This document shows positions 26,406-32,051 of a stretch of 64,000 nt of DNA, in pieces. The position numbers were made by a program, and so were the translations under genes. The stretch comes from a virus. How positions within the stretch are numbered: the stretch's first letter is position 1; each line of letters begins with the position of its first letter. The notes under the pieces were generated by a model. The model did no database searches. It worked only from the letters and a program-made list of their open reading frames with translations, and was not told where the DNA came from. The stretch is from positions 62,001 through 126,000 of the IMG/VR virus record IMGVR_UViG_3300028394_000001; one strand, 5' to 3'.

Positions 26406-26723
26406 ATGGCAAAAGCAAATTGGAATATAAATCCTTGGGACGATTTTCACAAAACAGCGACAGAAACTCAACATGTAATCAAAGGTGAAATGTTGACGGC
26501 TAATTTTAAAATAACAGAATTTCAAAAATTAAGCCTCGATGTTGGAGATTCAGAAGCTTGGATTAAGAAAAGTTTATGTGATATGATTGCTGAAGACTTG
26601 TTACGGTCTAAATATGTTTTGTTTACAAAAAGGGAAGATAAAATAATAGGTGGCACCGATTATCTAGTTCGAGCCTTCCTTGTTCCTTCGGACATGGTAC
26701 AAATCTTGAAACAGGTTAAATGA
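26406..26723 (+). CDS. Hypothetical protein
   Basis: A 105-residue alpha/beta protein starting directly after the co-chaperonin stop. Features include NINPWDDFHKTATETQ, VIKGEMLTANFKITEFQ and DMIAEDLLRSKYVLFTKRED. No motif recognised. Position suggests a virion assembly or regulatory role, but this is not supported further. Confidence 0.5.
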   Translation: MAKANWNINPWDDFHKTATETQHVIKGEMLTANFKITEFQKLSLDVGDSEAWIKKSLCDMIAEDLLRSKYVLFTKREDKIIGGTDYLVRAFLVPSDMVQILKQVK

Positions 26724-26730
26724 ATTTATT

Positions 26731-26937
26731 ATGGAAAAACTTTATATGATTACTGAACCTACTGAACGGCTGTCCGATGCAGCCCTACAATCCAACCTGA
26801 GTTATTATACTACATTGTCTATTGAACACCAAATCAAGCATATGGAGTATGATGATAAAGCCTTTCTCATTGAAGAAGAACTGAGGCTCCGGGAAATGCA
26901 GAGAATGAATAATGGCGACCAGAACCAAGAAGCCTGA
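26731..26937 (+). CDS. Small helical protein
   Basis: A 68-residue acidic, helical protein (AALQSNLSYYTTLSIEHQIKHMEYDDKAFLIEEELRLREMQ). No recognised family. It overlaps the following gene by 26 nt; the tail NGDQNQEA lies in the overlap. Confidence 0.45.
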   Translation: MEKLYMITEPTERLSDAALQSNLSYYTTLSIEHQIKHMEYDDKAFLIEEELRLREMQRMNNGDQNQEA

Positions 26938-27100
26938 ACCGTTTGTCGTAGAAGTCCTGAGTACCGAAGGTTACCGACATTTTTGGAATGATGTTGAGAT
27001 TGATGAAGAAACATTTAACAAAAATAACAAAGACCACGAAGAATGGATTGCAAGGTTCCAGGAGACTGTTGAACCTCCACCTAAGAGGAAAAAGAAATGA
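26912..27100 (+). CDS. Small hypothetical protein with basic ends
   Basis: A 62-residue protein with basic ends (MATRTKKPE; PPPKRKKK) and an acidic, aromatic middle (YRHFWNDVEIDEETFNKNNKDHEEW). It overlaps both neighbours, which suggests translational coupling. No family recognised. Confidence 0.45.
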   Translation: MATRTKKPEPFVVEVLSTEGYRHFWNDVEIDEETFNKNNKDHEEWIARFQETVEPPPKRKKK

Positions 27101-27636
27101 CCACAAGAAAGAAAATTTTTATAGTGGCGGGCAATGTCCAAGAGTTTGAAGCCTACAAAGCAAAGAAACTCCATGAGTGGACCGAATATGGTGGAGAATT
27201 AGAAGGATATTTTCCTGAGTATGTCTGTGTGCATAATGCATGGCAACTTAAAGGCCTGAATGAAATAGAAGGATACTATATTGGGTCCTATAAGAACAGA
27301 CCTGATTTGGATGAGATAGAATGGTGCATAAAAGCCATTAAGGGTAGGAAAAATAACGTAGATAACTTAAAGGGTGTTGCTGCGGCCGCCATTGCAAACG
27401 GTTCCAATGGTCTATCAGGTAAATCAATTCCGCAGGTCGATACAACAGCCGTTGGTACTATGTTACCACATACTATGTTACCAATAGGTACCGGTGGTAT
27501 AAGTTCAAGTATTACAAATGGCGCCACAGCCGTTACTCAGTATAGTTATCCGAACCCTAATTTGGAACAAAGAACGAAGGCGCTCGAAGAAGCCTTAGAG
27601 TGGATAAAAAAACAAATAGACTCTGCGGCCTCCTGA
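27097..27636 (+). CDS. Hypothetical protein with coiled-coil C-terminus
   Basis: A 179-residue protein. The N-terminal 90 residues (KKIFIVAGNVQEFEAYKAKKL then YVCVHNAWQLKG and EGYYIGSYKNRPDLDEIEW) form a compact alpha/beta domain. The middle is Gly/Thr/Ser-rich and probably flexible, and the end (LEQRTKALEEALEWIKKQI) is a short coiled coil. It is the last gene of the rightward block; an inverted repeat overlaps its stop codon. Confidence 0.5.
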   Translation: MTTRKKIFIVAGNVQEFEAYKAKKLHEWTEYGGELEGYFPEYVCVHNAWQLKGLNEIEGYYIGSYKNRPDLDEIEWCIKAIKGRKNNVDNLKGVAAAAIANGSNGLSGKSIPQVDTTAVGTMLPHTMLPIGTGGISSSITNGATAVTQYSYPNPNLEQRTKALEEALEWIKKQIDSAAS

Positions 27637-27652
27637 AAAAAAATTAGGAGGC
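27628..27652. repeat. Inverted repeat at the convergent gene boundary
   Basis: A 7-bp stem GCCTCCT/AGGAGGC with an 11-nt A/T loop that includes the stop codon of the rightward gene. It separates the rightward block from the leftward block, so it may act as a terminator in both directions, although there is no U-run after the stem. Confidence 0.45.
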
Positions 27653-27848
27653 GAAAATAGTGAAAATTTGAAAGCTGCTTGGAGGGGCCAGAAAATAAAA
27701 TGGAAAAGAAAAGAGTTTCGCCATGGAGAACTTTTTCTTAGCACAGCCCGCCGGCGCGCCATAGCCTGTCGCCGGCACTGCTGCCAGCCCCTGTCAAACC
27801 ACTGTGCTTCCAAGCAGTGCTGGGGCTTGACCCCCAGCCCCACCTGTG
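27653..27848. other. Hairpin-rich gap with no convincing gene
   Basis: About 200 nt between converging blocks. It holds strong inverted repeats: GCCGGCG 27750-27756 with CGCCGGC 27770-27776, an imperfect CACTG...CAGTG hairpin at 27801-27820, and GCTGGGG 27819-27825 with CCCCAGC 27832-27838. The last overlaps a rightward promoter-like TTGACC (27827) and TATACT (27850). I see no gene with a ribosome-binding site here. Confidence 0.45.
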
Positions 27849-27968
27849 TTATACTGGCCGATTAGCCTTGTGGATTATCTTGCCAACCACAGAGCAATCC
27901 AAAGCAGGCCCGATTCTCCCAGCCATATCATAACCCATCAAAATATTAACCATGTCCATCCAAAGCAT
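27849..27968 (-). CDS. Tiny protein in leftward block
   Basis: A 39-codon ORF (MLWMDMVNILMGYDMAG...) on the minus strand. Its start overlaps the upstream stop as TAATG and a GGAGG ribosome-binding site lies 8 nt before the ATG, so translation is likely by re-initiation. Methionine-rich and partly hydrophobic. No family recognised. Confidence 0.4.
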   Translation of the reverse strand: MLWMDMVNILMGYDMAGRIGPALDCSVVGKIIHKANRPV

Positions 27969-28075
27969 TATCCTGCCCTCCAATAAATTGTATCCATTAC
28001 CAATACCACCACGACCAGCATATAAACGGCACAGAATGCCATGCCGGTCAGGACCTTTTCCATGTCCTTGTCCAT
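27968..28075 (-). CDS. Tiny single-pass membrane protein
   Basis: A 35-residue protein on the minus strand: MDKDMEKVLTGM followed by the membrane segment AFCAVYMLVVVVLVM and a short tail IYWRAG. Starts 2 nt after the upstream stop and overlaps the next start. It is a plausible phage inner-membrane micropeptide; function unknown. Confidence 0.45.
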   Translation of the reverse strand: MDKDMEKVLTGMAFCAVYMLVVVVLVMDTIYWRAG

Positions 28076-28076
28076 A

Positions 28077-28310
28077 TTATGCTTCCAATCCCTTGAGAGC
28101 CTCAGAGGTACGCTCCTCGAAGCATTCTAGCCAGTGCGCTTGCTGTGCCTTGGTCATCTCAGCAAACATGGACAGGACCGTGCTCTCCATGTAACCTGCC
28201 GAGAAGGCGTAGGTCTTATGCTTTTTAACAGAGGTTTCACCGAAGGTCCTCAAGAGCTCTTGCATACGGAGGGTACGGACTTTGCTTGCTGCGGATTGTG
28301 TCTTGAACAT
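28077..28310 (-). CDS. Small early-type helical protein
   Basis: A 77-residue protein on the minus strand, basic N-terminus (MFKTQSAASKVRTLRMQELLRTFGETSVKKHKTYAF) then helical (MFAEMTKAQQAHWLECFEERTSEAL). Start confirmed by AGGAAG 7 nt upstream and by its own promoter (28341-28369) with the common leader. G+C content is visibly higher than in the rightward genes. Likely an early host-takeover or regulatory protein; no family recognised. Confidence 0.6.
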   Translation of the reverse strand: MFKTQSAASKVRTLRMQELLRTFGETSVKKHKTYAFSAGYMESTVLSMFAEMTKAQQAHWLECFEERTSEALKGLEA

Positions 28311-28340
28311 TTTGCTTCCTAGTTTCGTTTAGATGGTGCC

Positions 28341-28369
28341 ATTATACCAGAGTCCAGTGGTCCTGTCAC
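28341..28369 (-). promoter_or_regulatory. Leftward early promoter cassette (GTGACA-17-TATAAT)
   Basis: On the minus strand GTGACA, 17 bp and TATAAT, followed by GGCACCATCTAAACGAAA, the same leader as the promoter at 29456. An upstream tcgcaact...agtttg element is also shared. Confidence 0.75.
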
Positions 28370-28372
28370 AAA

Positions 28373-28603
28373 CTAGAGTTGCGATCCTAGGAATTCTTCA
28401 GGCAGGTAGCCTAGAAGCTGTTCCTCGGGGCAGCACATTAGGAGACCTTCGATGGCTGTCAGGTCACCCATGGCTATGTCGGTTTTAATCTGCTCCAGGA
28501 CGGCATCGATTAGGGAAGCAGGGTCATCCTTGAATAGTTCGGCACGGGTCAAGGTTTGTCCTTGTAAGCGTTGCATCAGGTCAGCTTTGTAATTTTCGTT
28601 CAT
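28373..28603 (-). CDS. Small acidic helical protein
   Basis: A 76-residue protein on the minus strand (LMQRLQGQTLTRAELFKDDPASLIDAVLEQIKTDIAMGDL, then LMCCPEEQLLGYLPEEF). Ribosome-binding site TAAGG at 6-10 nt upstream. It has no obvious promoter of its own and is presumably read from the gene upstream (28651-28920), through a GGGGCTTG/CAAGCCCC hairpin. No family recognised. Confidence 0.55.
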   Translation of the reverse strand: MNENYKADLMQRLQGQTLTRAELFKDDPASLIDAVLEQIKTDIAMGDLTAIEGLLMCCPEEQLLGYLPEEFLGSQL

Positions 28604-28615
28604 TTTATGCCTTAG

Positions 28616-28639
28616 AGGGGGCTTGACAAAGCAAGCCCC
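28616..28639. repeat. GGGGCTTG/CAAGCCCC hairpin over a -35 box
   Basis: A perfect inverted repeat (8-bp arms around a 6-nt loop) between two leftward genes. In the rightward direction the TTGACA -35 box sits within it. It might attenuate leftward readthrough or control the antisense promoter. Confidence 0.5.
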
Positions 28640-28651
28640 TTGTGATATAAT
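28623..28651 (+). promoter_or_regulatory. Antisense sigma70 promoter (TTGACA-17-TATAAT)
   Basis: Both hexamers are perfect with 17-bp spacing, but on the plus strand within a leftward gene block. Transcription would run antisense to the 28651-28920 gene and beyond. No plus-strand gene follows. Confidence 0.6.
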
Positions 28652-28920
28652 CAGCCCTTGGTCACAATAACTGCGGACGGTTTGCGATTCGCTTTGAGAG
28701 CTTTAGCGCCTACAGGAGCAGTCAGCTTTTCCAGTTTAGCTTTCGCTTTTGCGATAGCAGCTTCCTTGCGAGCAGCTGCCATAACCACTTTATCTTGCTT
28801 GATAGCGAAACGCTCATGAGCATATTGTTTAGCCATCTGAGCGACTTCAGCTTTGAGAGCTTTCAGCTCAGCACGCTTGTTTGCGAGAGCAGAACCGAGA
28901 AAAGATTTTGATTTAGCCAT
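28651..28920 (-). CDS. Small Lys/Ala-rich basic protein
   Basis: An 89-residue protein on the minus strand; ATG at 28920 has AAGGAAA upstream and its promoter lies at 28954-28982. It is almost entirely helical and highly basic (KKxxx patterns such as LANKRAELKALKAEVAQMAKQ, AIAKAKAKLEKL), like histone- or HU-tail-type nucleic-acid binders. Likely an early DNA- or RNA-binding protein. Extending to an upstream start at 29121 would read through the promoter, so that is rejected. Confidence 0.6.
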   Translation of the reverse strand: MAKSKSFLGSALANKRAELKALKAEVAQMAKQYAHERFAIKQDKVVMAAARKEAAIAKAKAKLEKLTAPVGAKALKANRKPSAVIVTKG

Positions 28921-28953
28921 TTTAAAGTTTCCTTTTTTGTTTACGATGGGTGT

Positions 28954-28982
28954 ATTATACACCCGGTTTAGTGAAATGTCAA
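28954..28982 (-). promoter_or_regulatory. Leftward early promoter with GCAAC/GTTGC hairpin
   Basis: Minus strand TTGACA, 17 bp, TATAAT, exact consensus. A GCAAC-TAAG-GTTGC hairpin (28983-28996) abuts the -35 box. The -35 overlaps the stop codon of the upstream gene (GCTTGACA). Confidence 0.8.
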
Positions 28983-29359
28983 GCAACCTTAGTTGCGAAA
29001 TCATAGTTTTTGGAAATGTAGCCGTAAGGCACGCCCAGCAGGTATTCGGCAAAATCAGGATCACCAGCGGCACCTTCAGCCTCCATGATCCAACGGATGG
29101 CCGTGGCACGGTCTTGAGCACCAGTGGCCATCAGGTTGGCCAAACGAGCCTCGAAGCGCTCGATGGCCTGACCTTCATTAAAGGCCCGCAGGAGCTCCTC
29201 TTGGCGAATGGCCAGCTCGAGAGCTTCGAATTCAGCCACGAACATTTCCTCGGTCCAGTGGGTGGTATCCACGTGGCGAGGACGGATGCCGTGAGCGTCC
29301 TTGTACATATCCCAGTAAATACACTGGAGCTCTTCGGTGCGGGTCATTTCGTTGGTCAT
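28979..29359 (-). CDS. Conserved phage protein, YWDxYKDxxGxRPR type
   Basis: A 126-residue protein on the minus strand. It has QCIYWDMYKDAHGIRPRHVD, a signature I recognise from many uncharacterised phage and bacterial proteins, followed by acidic helices and a C-terminal LLGVPYGYISKNYDF. The stop codon lies inside the next promoter. The start at 29359 has AAGG upstream and follows a roughly 90-nt leader with a 9-bp inverted repeat. Function unknown; probably early. Confidence 0.6.
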   Translation of the reverse strand: MTNEMTRTEELQCIYWDMYKDAHGIRPRHVDTTHWTEEMFVAEFEALELAIRQEELLRAFNEGQAIERFEARLANLMATGAQDRATAIRWIMEAEGAAGDPDFAEYLLGVPYGYISKNYDFATKVA

Positions 29360-29380
29360 ACTGTAGGCCTTAAATTAGAT

Positions 29381-29434
29381 GGTTGATCCGTGCTTAACTT
29401 TTTGCTTTCGCGTGTCTTGCTTTTTGGATCAACC
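29381..29434 (-). promoter_or_regulatory. Structured 5' leader with 9-bp inverted repeat
   Basis: GGTTGATCC (29381-29389) and GGATCAACC (29426-29434) close a 36-nt A-rich loop in the leader of the 29359 gene. In the minus-strand transcript this forms a stable stem shortly after the transcription start and about 20 nt before the start codon. Confidence 0.5.
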
Positions 29435-29455
29435 TTATTTCGTTTAGATGGTGCC

Positions 29456-29484
29456 ATTATACCAGAGTCGGTCGTTCCTGTCAC
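29456..29484 (-). promoter_or_regulatory. Leftward early promoter cassette (GTGACA-17-TATAAT)
   Basis: Minus strand GTGACA-17-TATAAT followed by GGCACCATCTAAACGAAA, the same cassette as at 28341-28369. Drives the 126-residue protein gene. Confidence 0.75.
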
Positions 29485-29506
29485 AAACTGTAGTTGCGAT
29501 TTAGGA

Positions 29507-29731
29507 TTATTTCAGGACCTTTTTGGCCAGACGGAGAACCCGAGCCTCGATTTGGTATATCCGAGGGCCTGTGATTCCGTGTTCCTTAGCCAGCTGATTG
29601 ATAGCGACACCGTGGACTATCCGATCCACCATGATATTGTAGTCCCTTTCACTGACCTTGGAGGCCAGCTTGGTTGCCAGCATATCCTGAAGGCGGGAGG
29701 TGTAGACTGCGGCTTCGGTATCTGTTAGCAT
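29507..29731 (-). CDS. Stand-alone sigma70 region 4-like HTH protein
   Basis: A 74-residue protein on the minus strand. Its second half, VHGVAINQLAKEHGITGPRI followed by YQIEARVLRLAKKVLK, aligns with sigma70 region 4.2 (pattern LxExGxxxGVTRERIRQIExxALRKL), which reads the -35 element and contacts activators. The rest of a sigma factor is missing. AAGGAC lies upstream of the ATG. It is the third gene of the operon starting at 30187. Likely an early regulator of host or phage promoters. Confidence 0.7.
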   Translation of the reverse strand: MLTDTEAAVYTSRLQDMLATKLASKVSERDYNIMVDRIVHGVAINQLAKEHGITGPRIYQIEARVLRLAKKVLK

Positions 29732-29740
29732 GACCAGTCC

Positions 29741-29869
29741 TTATTTGGCAATCACCTCGACGGTAGCCGCCTTGACCTTGGTGAGGCCCACGTCGGCTAT
29801 CTTAGCGAAGCCTGTGAAACCAACCGTAGCCACTATGATACCAAAAGCCATGCCTAATAGAAAATTCAT
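29741..29869 (-). CDS. Tiny membrane protein
   Basis: A 42-residue protein on the minus strand: one membrane helix (FLLGMAFGIIVATVGFTGFA) followed by a basic, probably cytoplasmic tail. AAGGAC precedes the ATG; the upstream stop TAA is part of that site. Too short for usual gene finders; supported by coupling and RBS. Function unknown. Confidence 0.55.
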   Translation of the reverse strand: MNFLLGMAFGIIVATVGFTGFAKIADVGLTKVKAATVEVIAK

Positions 29870-29878
29870 TTTTTGTCC

Positions 29879-30187
29879 TTAATCGTGAGAGAAACCATAG
29901 TCCTCATCCGTACCGAAGCCCGCAGAGGCCATGGCCGAATCGTGGTCACCATCCATATCGACACCGAAATTCTCCTCTTGATCCTCATCGGTCCAGCCTT
30001 CGACATAGGTGCCGTCCTCAGCAAGAGTCTCCGTATATTCACCGAAACCCACACGGTAGGCGATAGGGTCCATCTCCTTCAGCACTGCGCTAGCCAGGAA
30101 AGAGGAGTAGCCCAGAGTAACCTCAGGGTATACCTCATCCAGCATTTGGTCATAGCGTTCGTAGGCTTCGTATTCGGAGAGTATCAT
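29879..30187 (-). CDS. Acidic early protein
   Basis: A 102-residue protein on the minus strand, very acidic in the second half (EDGTYVEGWTDEDQEENFGVDMDGDHD). N-terminus MILSEYEAYERYDQMLDEVYPEVTLGYSSFLASAV is helical. First gene of a three-gene operon, with CAAGGAAA before ATG and a near-consensus promoter at 30219-30246. Acidic charge is typical of phage DNA mimics, but no homology is seen. Confidence 0.6.
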   Translation of the reverse strand: MILSEYEAYERYDQMLDEVYPEVTLGYSSFLASAVLKEMDPIAYRVGFGEYTETLAEDGTYVEGWTDEDQEENFGVDMDGDHDSAMASAGFGTDEDYGFSHD

Positions 30188-30218
30188 TTTCGTTTCCTTG
30201 TTTCGTTTAAGTGGTTGT

Positions 30219-30246
30219 ATTATACCACAACCAGTGGGAATGTCAA
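30219..30246 (-). promoter_or_regulatory. Leftward early promoter (TTGACA-16-TATAAT)
   Basis: Minus strand TTGACA, 16 bp, TATAAT, leader TTAAACGAAACAAGG. The -10 box is flanked by GGTTGT and ACAACC, an inverted repeat related to the TGTTGT/ACAACA elements elsewhere. Leftmost of the divergent promoters that surround 30.25 kb. Confidence 0.8.
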
Positions 30247-30281
30247 GCGAAAAATCACAACAATGGTTGCGAAATGGGGGC

Positions 30282-30310
30282 TTGACAGGGGCTCTGGATT
30301 GTGATAGGAT
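30282..30310 (+). promoter_or_regulatory. Weak rightward promoter (TTGACA-17-TAGGAT)
   Basis: Perfect -35, -10 with two mismatches. Would start an RNA of about 80 nt before the next promoter, containing the CTCTAT/ATAGAG nested hairpin. Confidence 0.45.
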
Positions 30311-30395
30311 GGAGGCACACCGACTGTGGGCGAATCGATAGAGTCCCTCTATGAGGCCTCAGAGGCTGATAGAGAAAAACAATAGGCGGAAGGGC

Positions 30396-30424
30396 TTGAC
30401 AAAGCTCAGAAACTCTGGTATAAT
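30396..30424 (+). promoter_or_regulatory. Rightward promoter (TTGACA-17-TATAAT)
   Basis: Both hexamers exact with 17-bp spacing. Downstream GGACGCATG resembles the start of the other early leaders (GGCACTCATG). Confidence 0.7.
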
Positions 30425-30443
30425 GGACGCATGATTCGAAGCA

Positions 30444-30563
30444 ATGAGCGGGATGGACGAGGAGAGTGGTCGTTATATTCTCAGAGCACCTCAGAGACCT
30501 GCGATAGTTTTTATCAATCGAAAACCTCGAAGCGATAGCGAAAATTGTGCGGAAAACGCTTGA
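30444..30563 (+). CDS. Possible micro-ORF in control region
   Basis: A 39-codon ORF (MSGMDEESGRYILRAPQRP...) that starts 20 nt after the -10 box at 30419 and whose TGA lies inside the next promoter's TTGACA. No strong ribosome-binding site is seen, and a second ORF (30431-30538) overlaps it in another frame. It may be a coding leader or chance; the RNA itself may be the product. Confidence 0.25.
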   Translation: MSGMDEESGRYILRAPQRPAIVFINRKPRSDSENCAENA

Positions 30564-30588
30564 CAACCTTCGGATTTTCTGATATAAT
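30560..30588 (+). promoter_or_regulatory. Rightward promoter (TTGACA-17-TATAAT)
   Basis: Exact hexamers with 17-bp spacing. No ATG with a ribosome-binding site follows for 250 nt, so the RNA is either non-coding or a long leader for 30872. Confidence 0.65.
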
Positions 30589-30646
30589 GCTGGATTATTC
30601 TTAGGAAAATCGGACACACAGACTAAACTTCGCTAAACTGTCTTAA

Positions 30647-30688
30647 TTGCGACATATTATATCGTGGATGCGACAGGTTGCGACATAT
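30647..30688 (+). repeat. Iteron-like TGCGACA repeats
   Basis: TTGCGACATAT occurs at 30647-30657 and again at 30678-30688, with ATGCGACA at 30668-30675 between. Three TGCGACA cores within 42 nt suggest binding sites for a replication or transcription protein. Confidence 0.5.
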
Positions 30689-30809
30689 ACTGCGGGCTGT
30701 TGTTTTAATGACACAAAAATGCACTTATTTGCACTAAAATATCAAATCGCAACTATTATCACTTGACAAGCAATACTGTACCGGTCTCTAATGTCTTTCC
30801 AAATAGTGC

Positions 30810-30837
30810 TTGACATTTTCTCGGATCCGTGTATAAT
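30810..30837 (+). promoter_or_regulatory. Rightward early promoter with GGCACTCATGTTAAACG leader
   Basis: TTGACA-16-TATAAT, exact hexamers. The downstream GGCACTCATGTTAAACG is identical to the leader of the promoter at 32017. A weaker TTGACA (30763)/TCTAAT pair lies just upstream. Confidence 0.8.
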
Positions 30838-30871
30838 GGCACTCATGTTAAACGATAAGAGCGATTATAAA

Positions 30872-31117
30872 ATGAATTATTATATTATTGGTGAATCTAG
30901 CAAATTTTCTGCTGATACTACCCCCGAGTTTTATTATTACAGTTTATTTGCTGATTCTAAACTAATCGGTACCTTTGTTCATAATACCGAATTTGATACT
31001 TTTACTGTAAATCATTCGGAAATTGATATTGGTGACGGTAAAACTGGTTGGTTGACTGATACTGTAGATAGTATGGCGGAAGCGATTCGCTATATTAAGC
31101 AGGAAGAATTAGTTTAA
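30872..31117 (+). CDS. Small hypothetical protein, first of rightward block
   Basis: An 81-residue protein (MNYYIIGESSKFSADTTPEFYYYSLF ... FTVNHSEIDIGDG ... TDTVDSMAEAIRYIKQEE). ATG 30872 is chosen by comparison with 32078, where the same leader is followed by a start at the equivalent place. An in-frame upstream ATG at 30845 (MLND...) lies about 8 nt after the -10 box and might be used as a leaderless start. No family recognised. Confidence 0.55.
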   Translation: MNYYIIGESSKFSADTTPEFYYYSLFADSKLIGTFVHNTEFDTFTVNHSEIDIGDGKTGWLTDTVDSMAEAIRYIKQEELV

Positions 31118-31139
31118 TTTATAGTAATTAGGATATATT

Positions 31140-31313
31140 ATGACATTCGGACAAGCAATGGCGGTAGTTTCTCGCTTCGGTTACTCTAATAAATGCGAAT
31201 CATTTATGGACGCTATTGAAACAATGGAACTAGAATATGCGGACTTAACATCGGTCGAGCAGGATGCTTTTGATACTGTGGTATCGGAGTATGAAATGCT
31301 GGCGGAATATTGA
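31140..31313 (+). CDS. Small acidic helical protein
   Basis: A 57-residue protein (MTFGQAMAVVSRFGYSNKCESFMDAIETMELEYADLTSVEQDAFDTVVSEYEML is its pattern, in short helices). TAGGA lies upstream at 31129-31133. Fits tightly between 31117 and 31318, so it is real coding space. Function unknown. Confidence 0.5.
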   Translation: MTFGQAMAVVSRFGYSNKCESFMDAIETMELEYADLTSVEQDAFDTVVSEYEMLAEY

Positions 31314-31317
31314 TATT

Positions 31318-31518
31318 ATGAAAAATATAAATGAAATAAACGCAAAATATAATGAGTTATGTTCTGCTGTAGATATGGTCGATTGGAAATTGAGAGAATT
31401 TACCAAAGTATTCGATCCGCAAATTGATAATTTATATCTTACCAATGAACCTATGCATGATTTACTGATTAAAATCGGTGAAATGCTGGAACAATTGGAA
31501 CAAGCGGAAAACAATTAA
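31318..31518 (+). CDS. Small coiled-coil protein
   Basis: A 66-residue helical protein (MKNINEINAKYNELCSAVD ... LIKIGEMLEQLEQAENN). The ATG at 31318 starts 4 nt after the upstream stop; a longer version starting at 31264 lies within the previous gene. No family recognised. Confidence 0.5.
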   Translation: MKNINEINAKYNELCSAVDMVDWKLREFTKVFDPQIDNLYLTNEPMHDLLIKIGEMLEQLEQAENN

Positions 31519-31528
31519 GGTAGATATT

Positions 31529-31798
31529 ATGGCGAATAAGATATTATTTAATTCTCGGGAACTAATGAATAGCACTACCGCAGGTGAATCGAAGGTAGTA
31601 TATTCGGTACCATTTACTTTTGATAATAATGGTTATACCCATCTCCATGAAGCGAGACATAATCTATCCTATGAAGAGCAACAATTCAAGGATAATATTG
31701 TGAATAAAATAGAAGCGGCATTAACCGACCGTGAAATGTTTCTGGTCCATATATCTTTTTCTACTATGCGAATGGTAGTCGGAATTAGTCCAAAATGA
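31529..31798 (+). CDS. Small hypothetical protein
   Basis: An 89-residue protein (MANKILFNSRELMNSTTAG ... LTDREMFLVHISFSTMRMVVGI). The TAAGG before ATG 31529 supports this start over the longer ORF from 31478. Overlaps the next gene by 4 nt (ATGA). Mixed alpha/beta, no family recognised. Confidence 0.5.
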   Translation: MANKILFNSRELMNSTTAGESKVVYSVPFTFDNNGYTHLHEARHNLSYEEQQFKDNIVNKIEAALTDREMFLVHISFSTMRMVVGISPK

Positions 31799-32010
31799 AA
31801 ATTATTGCAAACTGTGCAAGTTATAACGATTATAAAGATGTCCTCTTTATGATGGAATCGGATGATTATCGTTTGTCCGATCCTGATTATGGATATACTA
31901 AAGTATCGGCCGGAGAATATATGCATAAATTGCGGAAATTCATTACTCCTGACGGAGTTTATTCTGTATTTTCTGACTGGTCTGTAAAGAAAGACCAGGA
32001 TCGCAACTAA
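31795..32010 (+). CDS. Small hypothetical protein
   Basis: A 71-residue protein (MKIIANCASYNDYKDVLFMMES ... KLRKFITPDGVYSVFSDWSVKKD). Coupled to the upstream gene by ATGA. Its stop codon falls in the GCAAC-TAAG-GTTGC hairpin immediately upstream of the next promoter. Confidence 0.5.
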   Translation: MKIIANCASYNDYKDVLFMMESDDYRLSDPDYGYTKVSAGEYMHKLRKFITPDGVYSVFSDWSVKKDQDRN

Positions 32011-32044
32011 GGTTGCTTGACAAATCCTTGGATTCGTGTATAAT
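32003..32044 (+). promoter_or_regulatory. Early promoter cassette with GCAAC/GTTGC hairpin
   Basis: GCAAC-TAAG-GTTGC (32003-32016) directly abuts TTGACA (32017-32022); TATAAT is at 32039-32044 (16-bp spacer). The hairpin and -35 are identical to the leftward cassette at 28977-28996. Leader GGCACTCATGTTAAACG as at 30838. Confidence 0.8.
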
Positions 32045-32051
32045 GGCACTC

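Larger units (their letters stand above)
30188..30871. other. 0.68-kb divergent control region with few or no genes
   Basis: The gap between the leftward early operon and the rightward block. It holds one leftward and at least four rightward promoter-like sequences, an inverted repeat CTCTAT (30347-30352)/ATAGAG (30369-30374) enclosing GCCT-CAG-AGGC, three TGCGACA repeats near 30650-30690, and at most one or two tiny ORFs. The promoters are spaced about 110-250 nt, suiting short RNAs. Confidence 0.6.

Noticed and set aside
27595-27843. 82-codon minus-strand open frame in the hairpin-rich gap
   Set aside because: GTG start without ribosome-binding site, biased composition, and overlap with strong hairpins.
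28853-29386. Long plus-strand open frame of 177 codons
   Set aside because: It lies antisense to two minus-strand genes that have ribosome-binding sites and promoters; it has no plausible start signal and its protein shows no domain.
30255-30617. 120-codon minus-strand open frame in the control region
   Set aside because: It crosses several opposite-strand promoters and lacks a ribosome-binding site; the reverse promoters explain the sequence better.
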